A stretch of DNA of 30,419 nucleotides from CAKSUT01 sp045542335. GTDB taxonomy: Bacteria > Bacillota > Clostridia > Oscillospirales > CAG-382. Below the pieces are notes generated by a model. The model worked only from the letters and a program-made list of their open reading frames with translations. It was not told where the DNA came from and ran no database searches. Of this stretch, positions 7,850 through 15,990 are shown in pieces. The stretch is from the NCBI GenBank assembly GCA_045542335.1, contig JAZQKV010000112.1, positions 1 through 30,419 on the forward strand, written 5' to 3'. Both the position numbers and the translations under genes were made by a program. Position 1 is the first letter of the stretch, and the number at the start of each line of letters is the position of its first letter.

Positions 7850-8437
7850 ATGAGAATTATAACAGGAAAAGCAAGAGGAATGAAGCTTATGACCCTTGAG
7901 GGTGAGGAAATAACACGCCCTACCACAGAAAGGGTGAAAGAGGGCGTTTTCAGCGCAATTCAGTTTGAAATTGAGGGCAAAAAAGTTCTTGATCTTTTTG
8001 CGGGAAGCGGTCAGATGGCACTTGAAGCAATAAGCCGTGGCGCAGAAAAGGCGGTGCTTATTGACGAAAACACAGATGCAATAAATGTTATTCTTGCAAA
8101 TGCAAAAAAGACAGGCTTTATGAAGCAATGCGTTGTTTCACGAATGGATTACAGCGAATATTTAAAGAGTGTTTCGGGCAAGGAAAAGTTTGATATAGTT
8201 TTTCTCGATCCTCCATATGCAAGAAGCATGAAGGATGAAATTCTGAAAAAAGTGTCCCGTGCCGATATTCTGAATGATGGCGCAATTCTTGTTTGTGAAA
8301 CGGACAAGGACGAAATTGACGGCGATATTCATGGTCTTACTCTCCGAAAAAAGTATAAATACAGTCGAAGCCTTGTTTATATTTTTGAGTATTATGAGAA
8401 TGGAACAAGCGGTGATGACGGCGAAGATGCCGAATAA
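7850..8437 (+). CDS. rsmD: 16S rRNA (guanine(966)-N(2))-methyltransferase RsmD
   Basis: RsmD methylates G966 of 16S rRNA on the assembled small subunit. The 195-residue product has the N-terminal RITGKARG and RPTTERVKE segments (23-31), the S-adenosylmethionine-binding loop VLDLFAGSGQMALEA (46-60) and the catalytic DPPY motif (120-123), the full signature of the family. GAAAGGAA precedes the ATG. It is 19 bases after uvrC and is followed by coaD; the rsmD-coaD pair is a common arrangement in Bacillota. Nothing unusual. Confidence 0.95.
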   Translation: MRIITGKARGMKLMTLEGEEITRPTTERVKEGVFSAIQFEIEGKKVLDLFAGSGQMALEAISRGAEKAVLIDENTDAINVILANAKKTGFMKQCVVSRMDYSEYLKSVSGKEKFDIVFLDPPYARSMKDEILKKVSRADILNDGAILVCETDKDEIDGDIHGLTLRKKYKYSRSLVYIFEYYENGTSGDDGEDAE

Positions 8438-8474
8438 AAAGTGATGCATCCGAAAAATGAAAGGAATGACAGCG

Positions 8475-8975
8475 ATGAAAAAAGCCATTTGCCCCGGAAG
8501 CTTTGACCCCCCGACGGTGGGACATACGGACATAGTGCGCCGTGCGGCGGAACTCTTTGATGAGATAACGGTTCTTGTGTGCATCAATTCTGCAAAAAAA
8601 GGATTGTTTGAGGTTGATGAACGAATAAAGCTTCTCAAGGATGCGCTTAAGGATACCCCAAATGTCAAGGTTGCAATACATGATGGATTGCTTGTGGATT
8701 ACGTTGCGAAAAACGGCGTTGATGCCATTGTAAAGGGTATCAGAAACACAAAGGATTACACTTATGAAAACGAAATGGCAGAGACAAACAGGATACTTGT
8801 TTCGCAGCTCTGCAAAAAGCCTTGTGAAACGCTGTTTATTCTTTCAAAACCCGAAAATGCCCATGTAAGCTCAACAATTGTGCGAGAGCTTCTTGCATAC
8901 GATGCACCTGTTGACGGATATGTGGATAACAAGGAGCTTTTGCTGGAAATGTATGAGACAAAAAAGTCGAAGTGA
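8475..8975 (+). CDS. coaD: Phosphopantetheine adenylyltransferase CoaD
   Basis: CoaD joins ATP and 4'-phosphopantetheine to give dephospho-CoA, the penultimate step of coenzyme A synthesis. The 166-residue product begins MKKAICPGSFDPPTVGH, with the nucleotidyltransferase T/HxGH motif at residues 14-17, and ends with the SSTIVRELL segment that closes over ATP. Two in-frame ATGs lie just upstream (8457 and 8466), but AAAGGA at 8460-8465 is nine bases before the 8475 ATG, and this start gives the standard N-terminus and length. Its place right after rsmD is typical. Confidence 0.95.
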   Translation: MKKAICPGSFDPPTVGHTDIVRRAAELFDEITVLVCINSAKKGLFEVDERIKLLKDALKDTPNVKVAIHDGLLVDYVAKNGVDAIVKGIRNTKDYTYENEMAETNRILVSQLCKKPCETLFILSKPENAHVSSTIVRELLAYDAPVDGYVDNKELLLEMYETKKSK

Positions 8976-9017
8976 TTTTTGATTAAATGATAGATTTCAG
9001 AAAATGAGGTAATAGTT

Positions 9018-10052
9018 ATGATTTTCAACAACGCTGAACTTTACAACATAAGCGAAATGCTCCCTGCCGACGACGGCAGAGGCTATGAGCTTTATCGCTA
9101 TCCCAAAGCTGTCGCTGCAAAGTGCGAAAAGGCATGGCAGGCAAACACCCACAGCTGTGGTGTGGAAATCCGCTTCAATTTTGCCGATGATTCAAAGGAC
9201 ACAGATGTTGCGGAGATAACTGTTTCTGCCGCTTTGGAGGGCGGTCGAAGCTTTTGTATGCTCTACTACGGCAATGTTGCTTCGGGCTGGCAAAACGCAA
9301 TTAAATACATTGGAGAGGATAAAACAGTTATCACTGTTCCGAAACCGTCAGATGCGGATTTGGAGAGAATGAGAATAATATCCGAGCTTTCGGGTTATCC
9401 CTTTGATCCCTCACTTGTCAGACTTCTTTTCCCTATAGCAAAGCTTCGCCTTTATGACATAAAGGGAAACATCACGCCTCCCCGTAAAGAACAGACCCCC
9501 GGCAAAAAATATCTTGCATACGGTTCATCCATTACCCATGGCTCTCTCGGAATTTTGCCTGTCAATACATATGCATACCGCACTGCAGAAACTCTTGGTG
9601 TTGACCTCATTAACCTTGGTGTTGCAGGAAGTGCCTGCCTTGATAAAGCGGCGGCAGACTACATTGCCGGAAGAAACGATTGGGACTTTGCAACTCTTGA
9701 AATGGGCATAAATATCCTTGGCATTGACCCCGAAGACTTCAGAAACAGGGTTATGTATATGATTAAAACAGTTGGATTGGCGCACCCTGATAAAAAGGTT
9801 TTCTGCATTGATGTTTTCTATTGCAACGATGACATTGGAGGTGGCGGAAAAGCCGAAAGGTTCAGACAGATTGTTCGTGAATGTGTTGAGCTTTGTAAAG
9901 GTCGGGGCATGGATAACCTTGTTTATATAAACGGCATTGAAATGTTGACGGGACCTCACGGTTTAAGCGGAGATTTTGTTCATCCTAACGTTCGCGGTTG
10001 CGAAGAAATTGCAAGAAATCTTTCGGCAGCAATGAAGCCGTATCTTTCATAA
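9018..10052 (+). CDS. SGNH/GDSL hydrolase with N-terminal accessory domain
   Basis: A 344-residue protein with a C-terminal SGNH esterase fold: block I YGSSITHG (nucleophile Ser171), block II NLGVAGSA (Gly and oxyanion residues), block III EMGIN (Asn232) and block V GDFVHPN (Asp319 and His322). Residues 1-150 form a beta-rich domain like the jelly-roll N-terminal domains of some SGNH deacetylases, which may contact carbohydrate. There is no signal peptide, so it should act in the cytoplasm. The likely reaction is removal of O-acetyl or similar acyl groups from a sugar; the substrate is unknown. It follows coaD by 42 bases and converges on the amino-sugar cassette, which makes an acetylated-sugar role attractive but unproven. 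Confidence 0.82.
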   Translation: MIFNNAELYNISEMLPADDGRGYELYRYPKAVAAKCEKAWQANTHSCGVEIRFNFADDSKDTDVAEITVSAALEGGRSFCMLYYGNVASGWQNAIKYIGEDKTVITVPKPSDADLERMRIISELSGYPFDPSLVRLLFPIAKLRLYDIKGNITPPRKEQTPGKKYLAYGSSITHGSLGILPVNTYAYRTAETLGVDLINLGVAGSACLDKAAADYIAGRNDWDFATLEMGINILGIDPEDFRNRVMYMIKTVGLAHPDKKVFCIDVFYCNDDIGGGGKAERFRQIVRECVELCKGRGMDNLVYINGIEMLTGPHGLSGDFVHPNVRGCEEIARNLSAAMKPYLS

Positions 10053-10083
10053 GCTTGCATTTAAAACTTTTGGTTATAAAAAT

Positions 10084-10120
10084 AAGGGCGGAATGGTTTG
10101 ATTCGACCATTCCGTCCTTT
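10084..10120. terminator. Bidirectional terminator between SGNH hydrolase and nagB
   Basis: A 14-base stem (10084-10097 with 10106-10119, one wobble or mismatch) around an eight-base loop. The leftward strand is followed by TTATTTTTAT, so it ends nagB well; rightward the T-run is short (TTT), so it is weaker for the SGNH gene. Confidence 0.75.
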
Positions 10121-10249
10121 AAGTATGTCTGAAACATCTTTTTAAATCCGGACTTCTCGTGTTCTGAATAAATCAAGCGTTTGAAAAGCAAATCAAAACG
10201 ATGATTTATGCTACAATATCAAGCATTTTAAATGTCTTTTGTACACACT

Positions 10250-10975
10250 TTATGCCTGTCCAAGAGCTTCTTTGTCGCAGATAAGAACGACGTCCGGGTG
10301 AACTTTAAGAAGTGTTGCGGGGATATCTGTGTTGATATTTTCATCAAAAAGAGCCTTGACAGCATCCGCTTTTGAAGCTCCGCAAGCCATAAGGATGATT
10401 TTCTTTGATTTCAAAATGGTTGAAATTCCCATGGTGAGAGCTTTTTTCGGAACGTCCTGTTCGGTTTCAAAGAAACGGGAATTTGCCTTGATGGTGCTTT
10501 CGGTGAGACCTGTGAGGTGTGTTCCTGCAACAAGGTTGCGACCGGGCTCGTTAAAGCCGATATGACCGTTCTGACCGATTCCGAGAATCTGAATGTCAAC
10601 GCCTTCGGAGGCTTCGATTGCTGCATCGTATGCTTTACACTCTGCTTCGGGGTCTGCGCACTCGCCATCCGGAATGTGAATGTTTTCGGGCTTGATATTT
10701 ACCTTGGAAAACAAATTGCTGTTCATGAAGTAATGGTAGCTTTGGTCATTGTCATGGGAAATGGGATAATATTCGTCAAGGTTAAAGGTTTTAACCTCTG
10801 AAAAATCAAGCTCGCCGTCGGCATACATCTTGCCAAGACGCTCATAAAGTCCGATGGGCGTTGACCCCGTTGCAAGACCGAGAATACAGTTTGGCTTGAG
10901 AGTTACCTGACTTGCAATAAGCTTTGCCGCCTTGTCGGAAACCTCATCATATGAATTGCACACATAAACTTGCAT
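10250..10975 (-). CDS. nagB: Glucosamine-6-phosphate deaminase NagB
   Basis: NagB converts glucosamine 6-phosphate to fructose 6-phosphate and ammonia, feeding amino sugars into glycolysis. The 241-residue product is the short Bacillus type without the allosteric C-terminus of E. coli NagB. Catalytic residues match B. subtilis numbering: Asp67 (NLDEYY), and Asn136, His138 and Glu143 in GIGQNGHIGFNEPG. The phosphate loop LATGSTPIGLY is at 34-44. It is the third gene of a leftward unit, 37 bases after a NahK-like kinase, with a GAAAGGA ribosome binding site. NagA, the usual partner that makes its substrate, is not in the window. Confidence 0.96.
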   Translation of the reverse strand: MQVYVCNSYDEVSDKAAKLIASQVTLKPNCILGLATGSTPIGLYERLGKMYADGELDFSEVKTFNLDEYYPISHDNDQSYHYFMNSNLFSKVNIKPENIHIPDGECADPEAECKAYDAAIEASEGVDIQILGIGQNGHIGFNEPGRNLVAGTHLTGLTESTIKANSRFFETEQDVPKKALTMGISTILKSKKIILMACGASKADAVKALFDENINTDIPATLLKVHPDVVLICDKEALGQA

Positions 10976-11012
10976 GGTTATTGTCCTTTCTTTTTCGCTT
11001 TTTCTGTGGGAT

Positions 11013-12095
11013 TCAGTTCTGCGCTGCTACTATCTTTTCCATTTCGGGATACTTTGAAATTATGTCACGGCACATTGCAAACTGTGTCCTTGCTCTGTCG
11101 AGATTGTGGTTTGGACGGTGGATTTTGAAATAAACGTCGCCGTCAAGGTAGTCGGCAAGGAAACGGATACCACATTCATATGTAAGAAGAAAAACGGAAT
11201 AGGGGAGAAGTTCAAGCTCCTTTTTGGTGATATTTCCGCCTATACCTTCAAGAAATCCCTTTGTGAATGCTTCAAAAAGTTCAAGGTTAAGACCAACCTT
11301 TGAAAGATCTGTTTCGTCCTCGGCTGCCATTGCGCCGCCTGTGCGAAGACCGTCGCCGAAATCGTAAAGAAGAGAGCCGGGCATAACAGTATCAAGGTCA
11401 ATAACGCAAATGCCCTCGCCGGAGATAGGGTCAATAAGCACATTGTTTATCTTGGTGTCGTTGTGGGTAACACGAAGCGGAATACTTCCGTCTGCAAGAC
11501 CGTCAACAACCTTTGAAATCTCGTTTTCAAAGGAAAGCGCAAAATCAAGCTCGTCCTTTACAGCGTCCTTGCGACCTGCTTTGTTTTGCTCTGCAGCACG
11601 CTTAAGGTTTGCAAAACGCTTTGGCGTGTGGTGAAAATCAACAATTGCCTCGTGAAGCGTTTCGGCAGGATAGTCTGAAAGCATATCCTGAAATTCGCCA
11701 AAAGCTTTAGCCGCACCATAAAGAATTTTGGGAGAGCTTACCGTGTCATAGGAAATTGCATCGTCAATAAAAGAGAAAACTCTGAAGCAGTTGCCGTATG
11801 GATCCTCATAGTATCTCTTTCCGTCACGGGTTTTAATCACGGTAAGCGTGCATCTTGTGGGGTCTTTACCTCTTTCGATGAGCTTTTTCTTAATGTGAAC
11901 CGTAACATTTTCAATGTTTTCCATGACCTCTCCGGGGTTCTTGAAAACATCGGTGTTAATTCTCTGAAGAAGAAAATTTGGTTTTTCTGTTATTATAAAG
12001 GTGTCATTGATATGACCGTTTCCATAGGGTGAGGCATTTGCGGTGAGATTGAACTTTTCCATGATTGCTTTCATGTCAAGATATTTCATTTTCAT
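11013..12095 (-). CDS. nahK: N-acetylhexosamine 1-kinase-like phosphotransferase
   Basis: A 360-residue kinase of the aminoglycoside phosphotransferase (APH/choline kinase) fold. It closely resembles Bifidobacterium NahK, which phosphorylates the anomeric carbon of GlcNAc and GalNAc released from lacto-N-biose or galacto-N-biose. Shared stretches include YGNGHINDT (24-32), FLLQRINTDVF, RVTHNDTKINN (208-218, catalytic Asp213), VIDLDTVMPGSLLYDFGD (231-248, metal-binding Asp233/235) and the near-C-terminal RFLADYLDGDVYFKIH. Length equals the family norm. It sits 43 bases after the oxidoreductase and before nagB in one unit. Substrate assignment rests on remembered similarity; a related sugar 1-kinase remains possible. 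Confidence 0.82.
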   Translation of the reverse strand: MKMKYLDMKAIMEKFNLTANASPYGNGHINDTFIITEKPNFLLQRINTDVFKNPGEVMENIENVTVHIKKKLIERGKDPTRCTLTVIKTRDGKRYYEDPYGNCFRVFSFIDDAISYDTVSSPKILYGAAKAFGEFQDMLSDYPAETLHEAIVDFHHTPKRFANLKRAAEQNKAGRKDAVKDELDFALSFENEISKVVDGLADGSIPLRVTHNDTKINNVLIDPISGEGICVIDLDTVMPGSLLYDFGDGLRTGGAMAAEDETDLSKVGLNLELFEAFTKGFLEGIGGNITKKELELLPYSVFLLTYECGIRFLADYLDGDVYFKIHRPNHNLDRARTQFAMCRDIISKYPEMEKIVAAQN

Positions 12096-12138
12096 TTGTT
12101 CCTTTCGGTTTCACAGCTTCGATATAATAAAAGTGGAA

Positions 12139-13416
12139 TTATTTAAGGTTCTTTTCGTATTCGCAGACATTTTCGACCGTGCCGTTTTTGCGAGAGCTTT
12201 CTGCGGCAAAGGCGATGAGATGGTTTTCATAAGAGGTGCGGATGTCGCACACGGATTTCGAGGTCTTTCCCTCGGCAACAAGGTCATGGAGAGCATACAT
12301 TATTCCGTCATCTCCACCACCATGACCGCTGGCGATTGATTCATCAACAACCATGTCGCAAATCTTCACTTTTTCTGTTTCTTCGGTGTCAAAGTAAGAA
12401 ATTGTGAAGGTGTCGCTGCTCATCTGTGCATGGATTTCACCATCAGTTCCCATTATGTGAATAACTCTGCCGCCAAGGTTGAAAGCGTTCATGGTGAAAG
12501 AAACAGTTGCGCCACTTTCAAATTCAAGGTTTACAACCTGGTGGTCAACAACATCGTTGTCGCAAGCGTAAACACATCTTCCGTGTCTGCCTTTGCGAAG
12601 TGCTTCACGAAGCTCTTCAACGGAGGGATCGGGCATTGCGGCAACATTGTGTCTCATCCAACCGTGTGCATTTTCGCCAAAGTATATCTTTTCAACATTG
12701 AAACGGCACTTATCCGCAACAGGGCAACCATCGAGGCAATAGTCGGGTGCTCCCTCGGGGCGGTTTTTAGCGGTGAAATATGTAAGGCTTCCGAAAGACT
12801 GAGCCCTGACACATTTTTCATCGAGAAGCCATTGGAGAATATCGGTGTCATGACAGGATTTCTGAAGAAGCATAAAGGAGCTTTCCGCTTCGTTTCTCCA
12901 GTTGCCTCGTACAAAGGAGTGACTCTGATGAATGTTGCCAACGCCTTCTTCATGATTTATTGACATAACCTTGCCGATTTTTCCCGAATCAATAACCTGC
13001 TTCAGAGCCTTGAAGAAGGAGGTGTATCGAAGAACATGACAAACAAGAATTTTTGTGCCTTTCTTTTCGGCGGCTTCGCAAATCATTTTTGATTCTTCTG
13101 CTGTCGGAGCCATGGGCTTTTCAAGAAGAATATCGTAGCCAAGCTCAATTGCACGAAGAGCAGGCTCTGTGTGCATTCTGTCCATTGTACAAATCAAGGC
13201 GATGTCGGCGAACTTGGGAACGGCAAGAATATCTTTCCAGTCGGTGTAAACATTCTGCGCTGATGCAGGGTGATTCCGGATTATGAAGTTTCTTCGTTCC
13301 TCAATCGGTTCGGCAACACCAACAACCTCGAACATATCGGGATGCTTCTTTGCAAAGCTTGCATAGGTTCTGCCGCGTCCGCCGGCTCCGATAACAATCA
13401 TCGACAATTTTTTCAT
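12139..13416 (-). CDS. Gfo/Idh/MocA family oxidoreductase with cysteine cluster
   Basis: A 425-residue NAD(P)-dependent sugar-type oxidoreductase. The Rossmann loop GAGGRG is at 10-15, the EKP motif that positions the nicotinamide is at 99-101, and the likely catalytic HD pair is in KSCHDTDILQWLL (His189, Asp190). Unusual for the core fold is a cysteine cluster CxxxCxxxxxC (Cys227, 231, 237) with a second pair in CVYACDND (about 283-288); these occur in a subset of the family and could bind zinc or iron-sulphur. First gene of the unit with nahK and nagB, with AGGAGG upstream. Its substrate is probably a sugar or amino sugar derivative; the GH109 glycosidases share this fold, but I do not see their features. 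Confidence 0.85.
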   Translation of the reverse strand: MKKLSMIVIGAGGRGRTYASFAKKHPDMFEVVGVAEPIEERRNFIIRNHPASAQNVYTDWKDILAVPKFADIALICTMDRMHTEPALRAIELGYDILLEKPMAPTAEESKMICEAAEKKGTKILVCHVLRYTSFFKALKQVIDSGKIGKVMSINHEEGVGNIHQSHSFVRGNWRNEAESSFMLLQKSCHDTDILQWLLDEKCVRAQSFGSLTYFTAKNRPEGAPDYCLDGCPVADKCRFNVEKIYFGENAHGWMRHNVAAMPDPSVEELREALRKGRHGRCVYACDNDVVDHQVVNLEFESGATVSFTMNAFNLGGRVIHIMGTDGEIHAQMSSDTFTISYFDTEETEKVKICDMVVDESIASGHGGGDDGIMYALHDLVAEGKTSKSVCDIRTSYENHLIAFAAESSRKNGTVENVCEYEKNLK

Positions 13417-13434
13417 AAAAATTCCTCCTGAGTC

Positions 13435-13463
13435 TTGACAAACCGAAACTTTTCTATTATAAT
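13435..13463 (+). promoter_or_regulatory. Consensus sigma-A promoter of the AraC regulator
   Basis: TTGACA at 13435-13440, a 17-base spacer and TATAAT at 13458-13463, a perfect consensus. Its -10 hexamer is one base away from that of the leftward promoter. Confidence 0.8.
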
Positions 13464-13464
13464 G

Positions 13465-13494
13465 ATTATATCAATTTTATCATATCCAAAACAA
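13465..13494 (-). promoter_or_regulatory. Promoter of the amino-sugar operon (leftward)
   Basis: On the minus strand, TTGTTT (13494-13489), an 18-base spacer and TATAAT (13470-13465) preceded by TGA (extended -10). The hexamer forms, with the rightward -10, the palindrome TATAATGATTATA. The -35 is weak, which fits dependence on an activator such as the adjacent AraC protein. Confidence 0.6.
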
Positions 13495-13553
13495 AATGTA
13501 TATACGCAAAAAGATACTTTTTATCTGAATTTGGCTATTTTCGGGGGTGTGTT

Positions 13554-14375
13554 ATGTATTACGAATGTTCTGTGCCGGGGGCGGTTGAGATAATGTCGCT
13601 TTACACAGCTTTTGAGATTCAGTTTCACAAGAATTACAGCTTTGACGGAGAGAGTCACGATTTTTGGGAAATTGTGTGTGTGACAGATGGAAAGGTTGGC
13701 ATAACGGCTGACAATGATGTCTACACCCTTGAGAGCGGACAGATGATTTTTCACAAGCCCATGGAGTTTCACCGCATACGTTCCGAGGGCGGAACTACCC
13801 CAACTGTTGCTATTTTCTCTTTCAGCGCAAACGATATGCCTGCTCTTAAAAAAAGGGTGTACAGAATGGACGAGGAAAATCTTGAAATTGTAAACAGCCT
13901 GATTGGACTTCGAGCTGAGCTTTTCGGCAAAAGTCCCAAAAGCGGAAAGCTTGACATACAGCCCGGAAAAGAGCTTGAAGCAAGAATGTACATTAAACAG
14001 CTTGAACACCTTGTTTTGTCTGTTATCATCAAAGGCGACACAGAGGAGCTTAAAGAGAAATCACGTGGTGCTCAGAGTTATTGCATGATTGTTGAAGCAA
14101 TGAAAAACAACTTGGGAAAAAGCCTTTCGGTAAAGGATATTGCGGAGATGTGTAACATGAGCGTTTCAAATGTGAAGAGAGTATTTGCAAAATATTCGGG
14201 CTTGGGCGTTATTGAGTATTTCAACAGGTTAAAGGTTGACCGTGCCAAAAAACTTTTGGCAAGCGGTTTTAGTATCAAAGAGGCGGCTTTGTATTTAGGC
14301 TTTGAGAATCAGAATTATTTCAGCACTATGTTCAAGCGCATAGACGGTTGCTCTCCGGGAAAATATAAGGGATAA
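13554..14375 (+). CDS. AraC family regulator divergent from amino-sugar operon
   Basis: A 273-residue transcription factor with an N-terminal cupin-type ligand domain (about 20-95, FHRIRSEGG and HKPMEFH) and a C-terminal AraC DNA-binding domain with two helix-turn-helix motifs (about 191-215, KDIAEMCNMSVSNVKRVF; and 240-263, IKEAALYLGFENQNYFSTMF), ending in the typical SPGKY. A GGGGGTG sequence four bases before the ATG serves as ribosome binding site. It is divergent from the Gfo/nahK/nagB unit and probably controls it in response to a sugar, an inference from position. Confidence 0.9.
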   Translation: MYYECSVPGAVEIMSLYTAFEIQFHKNYSFDGESHDFWEIVCVTDGKVGITADNDVYTLESGQMIFHKPMEFHRIRSEGGTTPTVAIFSFSANDMPALKKRVYRMDEENLEIVNSLIGLRAELFGKSPKSGKLDIQPGKELEARMYIKQLEHLVLSVIIKGDTEELKEKSRGAQSYCMIVEAMKNNLGKSLSVKDIAEMCNMSVSNVKRVFAKYSGLGVIEYFNRLKVDRAKKLLASGFSIKEAALYLGFENQNYFSTMFKRIDGCSPGKYKG

Positions 14376-14427
14376 AAACTGTGAGTGAACAGGCAAATAA
14401 GCATCTTGGAAAATTTATAAAAATGTG

Positions 14428-14456
14428 TTGACTTTTGTTGCAATAAGTGCTATAAT
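14428..14456 (+). promoter_or_regulatory. Promoter of the HAD phosphatase-ygjV unit
   Basis: TTGACT at 14428-14433, 17-base spacer, TATAAT at 14451-14456 with TGC before the hexamer. Confidence 0.8.
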
Positions 14457-14515
14457 TAACAGGATTTCGGTTTTGAATCGGAAATGTGCAAACATAAAGG
14501 AGAGGGGGAAGCGTT

Positions 14516-15283
14516 ATGCCAAAGCTTTTTGTGTCGGACATTGACGGAACTCTTTTGCCGAAGGGTGAAACAGCTCTTTCGGAAAGTGTCGTCGGTATGC
14601 TTAAAAAGCTGATTTCGGCGGGCGTTGTGACGGCGCTTGCATCGGGTCGCTCATATGACAGCGTTGAGGATGTTTTTCCCGACGGAAAGATCCCCGACGG
14701 TCTTTACATAATTTCAAACGACGGCGCACTTTGCACCCATGACGGCAAGGCGTTATATCACAAACCATTTTCCTCTGAATCTCTCACTAAGCTTTTTGAA
14801 GCGGCTAAATGCTGCGGCGCAGGCTTTTTCTGCCGGGAAAAGGACAGTCTTGTTTATGGAAATAGCGACATTTTTTTAGATTGCGGCGCTTTTGCTGAAG
14901 CAAGGGGAAAGAGAGTGACAGATATTGCACGCCACGAGAGCATATACAAAATCGGAACGGTTGACGAAAATGCAAAAGGTTCAGGAATGGTGCATCTTCC
15001 GGGCGATGTGAGATGTGCATATGACGATGGATACCTTCGTGAATACGTCTCAAAATACGCAAACAAGGCAACCGCACTTGAGGATTTGCAGGCGAGAACC
15101 TTTGCCCACAGAGAGGACACGTTTGTTTGCGGCGATGGAGAAAATGATGTTTGCATGACATCCAAAGCGAAGTATTGCGCAAGCGTTGGAGCTTGTTTTG
15201 AGCAAATGCAACGTGCTTGCTCGCTTCATTTTTCAAATGGAGAGGATGCACTTAAATATTACATTGCGAATTTTTTGGGATAA
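14516..15283 (+). CDS. Cof-type HAD superfamily phosphatase
   Basis: A 255-residue haloacid dehalogenase-like phosphatase. Motif I is SDIDGT (nucleophile Asp8, acid Asp10), motif II is ASGRS, and motif IV is CGDGENDVCM (Gly206-Asp211), followed by a Cof-family C-terminus. The cap is of the C2 type, as in phosphatases of sugar phosphates and related small molecules in the cytoplasm; substrate cannot be told. A purine-rich GGAGAGGGGG precedes the ATG. It has its own promoter and is followed 21 bases later by the YgjV-like gene. Confidence 0.88.
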   Translation: MPKLFVSDIDGTLLPKGETALSESVVGMLKKLISAGVVTALASGRSYDSVEDVFPDGKIPDGLYIISNDGALCTHDGKALYHKPFSSESLTKLFEAAKCCGAGFFCREKDSLVYGNSDIFLDCGAFAEARGKRVTDIARHESIYKIGTVDENAKGSGMVHLPGDVRCAYDDGYLREYVSKYANKATALEDLQARTFAHREDTFVCGDGENDVCMTSKAKYCASVGACFEQMQRACSLHFSNGEDALKYYIANFLG

Positions 15284-15304
15284 CAGAAGGAGTTTCAGCC
15301 TTTT

Positions 15305-15853
15305 ATGGAAATGATAGATATTTTTACGAGAGTATTCGGAACACTTGGTTTGGTGCTTCTTGTTTGCTCTTATCAGATGAAGTCACGTCTTGGAATTCTC
15401 GGTATACAGATAGCAGCATCTTTTTGCTTTTGCTGTCAGTTCACGCTTCTCAATGCCACGACGGGCGCACTTATGAATTTCATTGGACTTGTGCGAGCGG
15501 TTCTTTACTATTTCAAGGGCAAGAATAAGTTTTTCAGTTCCTTTGCGCTTCCGGGAGTGATGGTTGCGGTGAGTGTTGCAATGACCGCTTTCTCGTTTAC
15601 AAGCGAGGGCTGGCAAGCAATTCTTCCAGGCATTGGCATGGTTTGCACAAGCATTTCAGGATGGATGACAAAACCCATGCTTGTGCGTGTGATTTCTTTT
15701 CCGTCAAGTCCGGTATGGCTGATTTATAATGTCATAAACAAATCCTATGAAGGGGTTCTTGCAGAGGTTCTTTGCATGATTTCGATTATTGTCGGATTCT
15801 TGAGGCATGATATTGACCTCAAAAAGCTTTTGGGTAAAAAAAGCGCAGAATAG
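15305..15853 (+). CDS. YgjV family membrane protein
   Basis: A 182-residue membrane protein with about five or six hydrophobic segments. The N-terminus (FGTLGLVLLVCSYQMKSR) and the middle segment (LNATTGALMNFIGLVRAVLYYF) match the YgjV family of uncharacterised inner membrane proteins, where the QxxxxxxxxxQ-type polar residues in the first helices recall PQ-loop-like small transporters. No substrate is known. AGAAGGAG lies about ten bases upstream. It is cotranscribed with the HAD phosphatase and followed by a terminator. Confidence 0.75.
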   Translation: MEMIDIFTRVFGTLGLVLLVCSYQMKSRLGILGIQIAASFCFCCQFTLLNATTGALMNFIGLVRAVLYYFKGKNKFFSSFALPGVMVAVSVAMTAFSFTSEGWQAILPGIGMVCTSISGWMTKPMLVRVISFPSSPVWLIYNVINKSYEGVLAEVLCMISIIVGFLRHDIDLKKLLGKKSAE

Positions 15854-15864
15854 TGTTTTATATT

Positions 15865-15896
15865 GCAGTTCAGACGTTTGTCCGGGCTGCTTTTTT
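15865..15896 (+). terminator. Intrinsic terminator after ygjV-like gene
   Basis: GCAGTTC (15865-15871) pairs with GGGCTGC (15884-15890) with G-U pairs; an inner GAC/GTC stem extends it; six T follow. Confidence 0.65.
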
Positions 15897-15930
15897 CAGC
15901 ATACGTTTTTTAAAATATATTTGCCTGTCA

Positions 15931-15959
15931 TTGACAAAGTTGGTTTTCCGTGATATAAT
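15931..15959 (+). promoter_or_regulatory. Promoter of the MBL-fold hydrolase
   Basis: TTGACA at 15931-15936, 17-base spacer, TATAAT at 15954-15959 with TGA before the hexamer. Confidence 0.85.
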
Positions 15960-15990
15960 ATAAAAAAAGCACTCAAAGGAGATTTGGAAA

